Assembly (NCBI GenBank): GCA_002482865.1
Contig: DLGU01000055.1
Span: forward strand, 1-17,269
DNA length: 17,269 nucleotides
Direction: 5' to 3'
Source: Porphyrobacter sp. UBA7686
Lineage (GTDB): Bacteria; Pseudomonadota; Alphaproteobacteria; Sphingomonadales; Sphingomonadaceae
Below the pieces are notes generated by a model. That model did not search any database and had not been told where the DNA came from. It saw nothing but the letters and a program-made list of their open reading frames with translations. A program made the translations under genes and the position numbers. This document shows, in pieces, positions 15,701 through 17,269 of this stretch. Each line of letters starts with the position of its first letter. Within the stretch, counting starts at the first letter, position 1.

Positions 15701-16120
15701 CCAACGCCCGTCTTCCTGCGCAAAATAGGCGCGGGTGACATCCTCGCGCCCGTCATGTGCGCGCCAAGCGAGGCGGGCCGCGGGGGCAGCGTCGGGCGGG
15801 AAGAGCAGGAAGACGCGGGCAAATCCGCTGCTTTCGCGGAAAGTGCCATCAGCCAGGATCAAGTGGCTCGCCCCGTTGCTGGCGGCGATGTCGGTGGATA
15901 GCAGGATCGGTTGAAGCGCAGCGCCCGGCGCGTCCGCTTCACCATTGGCGAGGAAGGTTTCCGGCCCTGCCTGCCACAGTGTCCGGGCGATCACGGCGCG
16001 CTGTTCGGCATCGGCAGAGACAACCAGCACCCGCTCGCCCTCCCCCAGCGCGCGCTTGGCGATCAGGGCGACGACCTTTTCGAGCGGGTCATGGGTGTAT
16101 TGCCAGAAATCGAGCTTCAT
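15686..16120 (-). CDS. holC: DNA polymerase III chi subunit
   Basis: A 144-residue chi subunit of the replicative clamp-loader complex, expected to bind psi (or its substitute) and SSB. The start [20 protein letters not shown] at 16120 is diagnostic: it matches the FYxL..DP.E.....L pattern of chi proteins. [20 protein letters not shown] and the C-terminal [15 protein letters not shown] also fit. The start is fixed by a four-base ATGA overlap with the stop of the DUF2256 gene. A longer in-frame start at 16198 would only read that upstream gene in the wrong frame. The order pepA-(DUF2256)-holC echoes the widespread pepA-holC pairing. The sequence is shorter and more divergent than E. coli chi, as is usual in alphaproteobacteria. 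Confidence 0.9.
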   Translation of the reverse strand: MKLDFWQYTHDPLEKVVALIAKRALGEGERVLVVSADAEQRAVIARTLWQAGPETFLANGEADAPGAALQPILLSTDIAASNGASHLILADGTFRESSGFARVFLLFPPDAAPAARLAWRAHDGREDVTRAYFAQEDGRWVKKG

Positions 16121-16266
16121 GCGTTTGGCCCAGAGCGCCTGCACCGATCGGAACAATACTTCACATTGTCCCAATCCCGCTCCCACTTCTTGCGCCATGT
16201 GAAGGGCAGCCCGCAGGCGAGGCAGGTTTTGGTCGGCAAATCCGATTTTTTCCGCATTTTTGGCAT
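16117..16266 (-). CDS. DUF2256 small zinc-ribbon-like protein
   Basis: A 49-residue basic protein found by reading the short frame between pepA and holC. It contains two Cys pairs, Cys15-Cys18 (TCLACGLPF) and Cys38-Cys42 (YCSDRCRR), around the conserved core [19 protein letters not shown]. This is the DUF2256 pattern (CxxCxxPFxWRKKW...W..VkYCS..CR) and is very likely a single zinc-binding site. The function is unknown. The ATG at 16266 has GAGG about nine bases upstream; an ATG three codons later is possible. Its TGA overlaps the holC ATG (ATGA), so the two are probably translationally coupled. The six-base arms of a small hairpin flank and include its start codon. Its size makes it easy for gene callers to miss. 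Confidence 0.88.
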   Translation of the reverse strand: MPKMRKKSDLPTKTCLACGLPFTWRKKWERDWDNVKYCSDRCRRSGPNA

Positions 16267-16276
16267 TATGAATGCC
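16262..16276 (-). promoter_or_regulatory. Small perfect hairpin over the DUF2256 start codon
   Basis: GGCATT-ATG-AATGCC is a perfect 6-3-6 inverted repeat. On the minus-strand mRNA it reads GGCAUU-CAU-AAUGCC, with the AUG start codon inside the 3' arm and the GAGG site overlapping the 5' edge. It could reduce initiation, but the stem is short and regulation is conjecture. Confidence 0.35.
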
Positions 16277-16288
16277 TCAAGCGACGGC

Positions 16289-16380
16289 GGGCGCGTCCGC
16301 GCCCTTGGCTATCCTTGCTCATACGACCTGACGGTCGCATCGCTGCGGGCGGCCGGTCGGCCTTGCGGGCCTTCGGCCCG
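16289..16380. repeat. Cluster of GC-rich hairpins between pepA and DUF2256 (REP-like candidate)
   Basis: Four compact inverted repeats follow one another in about 90 bases: GGGCGC-GTCC-GCGCCC (16289-16304), CGACC-TGAC-GGTCG (16324-16337), GGCCG-GT-CGGCC (about 16351-16362), and CGGGCC-TTC-GGCCCG (16366-16380). None is followed by a T run in the pepA direction, so they are not standard intrinsic terminators. The arrangement resembles intergenic palindromic repeats (REP/BIME-like) that protect transcripts or modulate downstream expression. Whether the unit recurs in the genome cannot be seen from this window. Confidence 0.5.
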
Positions 16381-16396
16381 AAAATCGTGCTGCAAA

Positions 16397-17269
16397 TCAA
16401 CCTTCCGCCACGTCACGCACGAACTGGTCGAGCAGGCGCACGCCGTAACCGGTCGCGCCCTTTTCCCATGTCTGACCCGGCTTGTTCGACCAGACCATGC
16501 CGGCGATATCGAGGTGTGCCCAAGGGGTGCCGTTCTTGATGAAGCGCTGGATGAACTGCGCCGCCGTGATCGACCCGGCCTCACGCGGGCCGACGTTCTT
16601 GATGTCGGCGATCGGCGAATCGATCAGCTTGTCGTAATTCGCCCCGAGCGGCATCCGCCACAGCTTGTCACCGCTGGTCAGACCTGCTGCTGAGAGCTGC
16701 GCCGCCAGCGTGTCGTCATTGGCGAACATCCCGCCATACTCATTACCGAGGCTGATGATCATCGCGCCGGTCAGCGTGGCGAGATCGACGATCCGCGCCG
16801 CGTCATATTGTTCCTGCACCCAGTGCAGCACATCGCACAGCACCAGCCGGCCCTCGGCATCGGTGTTGAGCACTTCGACGGTCTGGCCGCTCATCGTAGT
16901 GACGACATCGCCGGGGCGCTGCGCCTTGCCGTCGGGCATGTTCTCGACGAGGCCCACGACGCCGATCACGTTCGCCTTGGCCTTGCGGCTGACGAGCGCC
17001 AGCATCGCGCCGACCACCGCGCCTGCGCCGCCCATGTCCCACTTCATGTCTTCCATGCCCGGCGGCGGCTTCAGCGAGATGCCGCCGGTATCGAAGGTCA
17101 CGCCCTTGCCGACGAACACGGTCGGCTTGTCGCCCGCCGTTCCGCCGTTCCAGCGGATCGCGAGGATCTTCGATTCGCGTTCCGATCCCTGGCCGACGCC
17201 GATCAGCGCGCCCATGCCGAGCGCGGTCATCTCCGCTTCGCCCAGCACGGTAAGTTCCGCGCCGGTGCC
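16397..17269 (-). CDS. pepA: Leucyl aminopeptidase (M17), N-terminus outside window
   Basis: The C-terminal 290 residues of a cytoplasmic M17 leucine aminopeptidase, which removes N-terminal residues from peptides using two metal ions. The frame is open to the window edge, so the N-terminal domain and start codon lie beyond position 17269. Active-site marks are complete: [15 protein letters not shown] (Lys and first Asp ligands), [30 protein letters not shown], and the family signature [10 protein letters not shown] with metal-binding Asp and Glu and the nearby catalytic Arg. The end, [23 protein letters not shown], also fits. The stop is 130 bases before the DUF2256 start. The intervening region contains the hairpin cluster, so holC may be reached by read-through from pepA. 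Confidence 0.96.
   Translation of the reverse strand, partial: GTGAELTVLGEAEMTALGMGALIGVGQGSERESKILAIRWNGGTAGDKPTVFVGKGVTFDTGGISLKPPPGMEDMKWDMGGAGAVVGAMLALVSRKAKANVIGVVGLVENMPDGKAQRPGDVVTTMSGQTVEVLNTDAEGRLVLCDVLHWVQEQYDAARIVDLATLTGAMIISLGNEYGGMFANDDTLAAQLSAAGLTSGDKLWRMPLGANYDKLIDSPIADIKNVGPREAGSITAAQFIQRFIKNGTPWAHLDIAGMVWSNKPGQTWEKGATGYGVRLLDQFVRDVAEG

Noticed and set aside
16121..16198. Longer start for holC
   Set aside because: Those codons lie over the DUF2256 gene in another frame; the ATGA overlap and chi homology fix the start at 16120.
15757..16693. Overlapping plus-strand open frames across holC, DUF2256 and pepA
   Set aside because: They have no domain, cross three real minus-strand genes and run through the hairpin cluster.

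Overview
The window is a GC-rich, tightly packed chromosomal segment. Protein style and gene order suggest an alphaproteobacterium of the order Sphingomonadales, probably Erythrobacteraceae. The markers are a SciP-type DUF1153 protein, DUF2794, HdaA with a QxxLPL clamp-binding motif, DUF2256 beside holC, and a glmU/gph divergent pair. This assignment is inferred from family knowledge, not from a database search. I see no rRNA, tRNA, insertion sequence, prophage or CRISPR array, and no gene-free stretch over 300 bases. The longest gap (2629-2874, about 245 bases) holds a terminator and a candidate CtrA box.

Layout. Positions 1-2628 (+): the tail of an unrecognised, probably membrane-anchored protein, then a secreted prolyl-oligopeptidase-family peptidase. 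2875-3120 (+): a SciP-like small regulator. 3137-5424 (-): glmU, a small HNH/zinc-ligand protein coupled to it by a GTGA overlap, and a SOUL heme-binding-family protein. 5502-7250 (+): a phosphoglycolate-phosphatase-like HAD enzyme, then a short-chain dehydrogenase of the 3-hydroxyacyl-CoA type with a perfect palindrome upstream. 7314-10419 (-): a probable operon running DUF2066 protein, hdaA, serine O-acetyltransferase, DUF2794. 10489-13785 (+): divergent from that operon, purM, purN carrying a C-terminal MmcQ/YjbR-like domain, and a sulfotransferase, all with overlapping ends. 13851-14273 (-): ndk. 14445-15083 (+): a Tat-exported intradiol dioxygenase. 15089-17269 (-): pepA (cut by the window edge), a cluster of hairpins, a 49-residue DUF2256 protein, holC, and a lipoprotein.

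How the genes fit together. Most are housekeeping: purine synthesis (purM, purN), nucleotide pools (ndk), replication control (hdaA) and the clamp loader (holC), cell-envelope precursor synthesis (glmU), cysteine synthesis (serine acetyltransferase), and peptide turnover (pepA, the prolyl peptidase). Three intergenic or operator-like elements suggest regulation: a near-consensus CtrA box before the SciP-like gene, a 7-2-7 palindrome before the short-chain dehydrogenase, and hairpins between pepA and the DUF2256-holC pair.

No wholly new multi-gene system is evident. The most notable items are the PurN-YjbR domain fusion, the small DUF2256 gene translationally coupled to holC, the CtrA-box/SciP arrangement, the palindromic operator, and the hairpin cluster that looks like a dispersed repeat.
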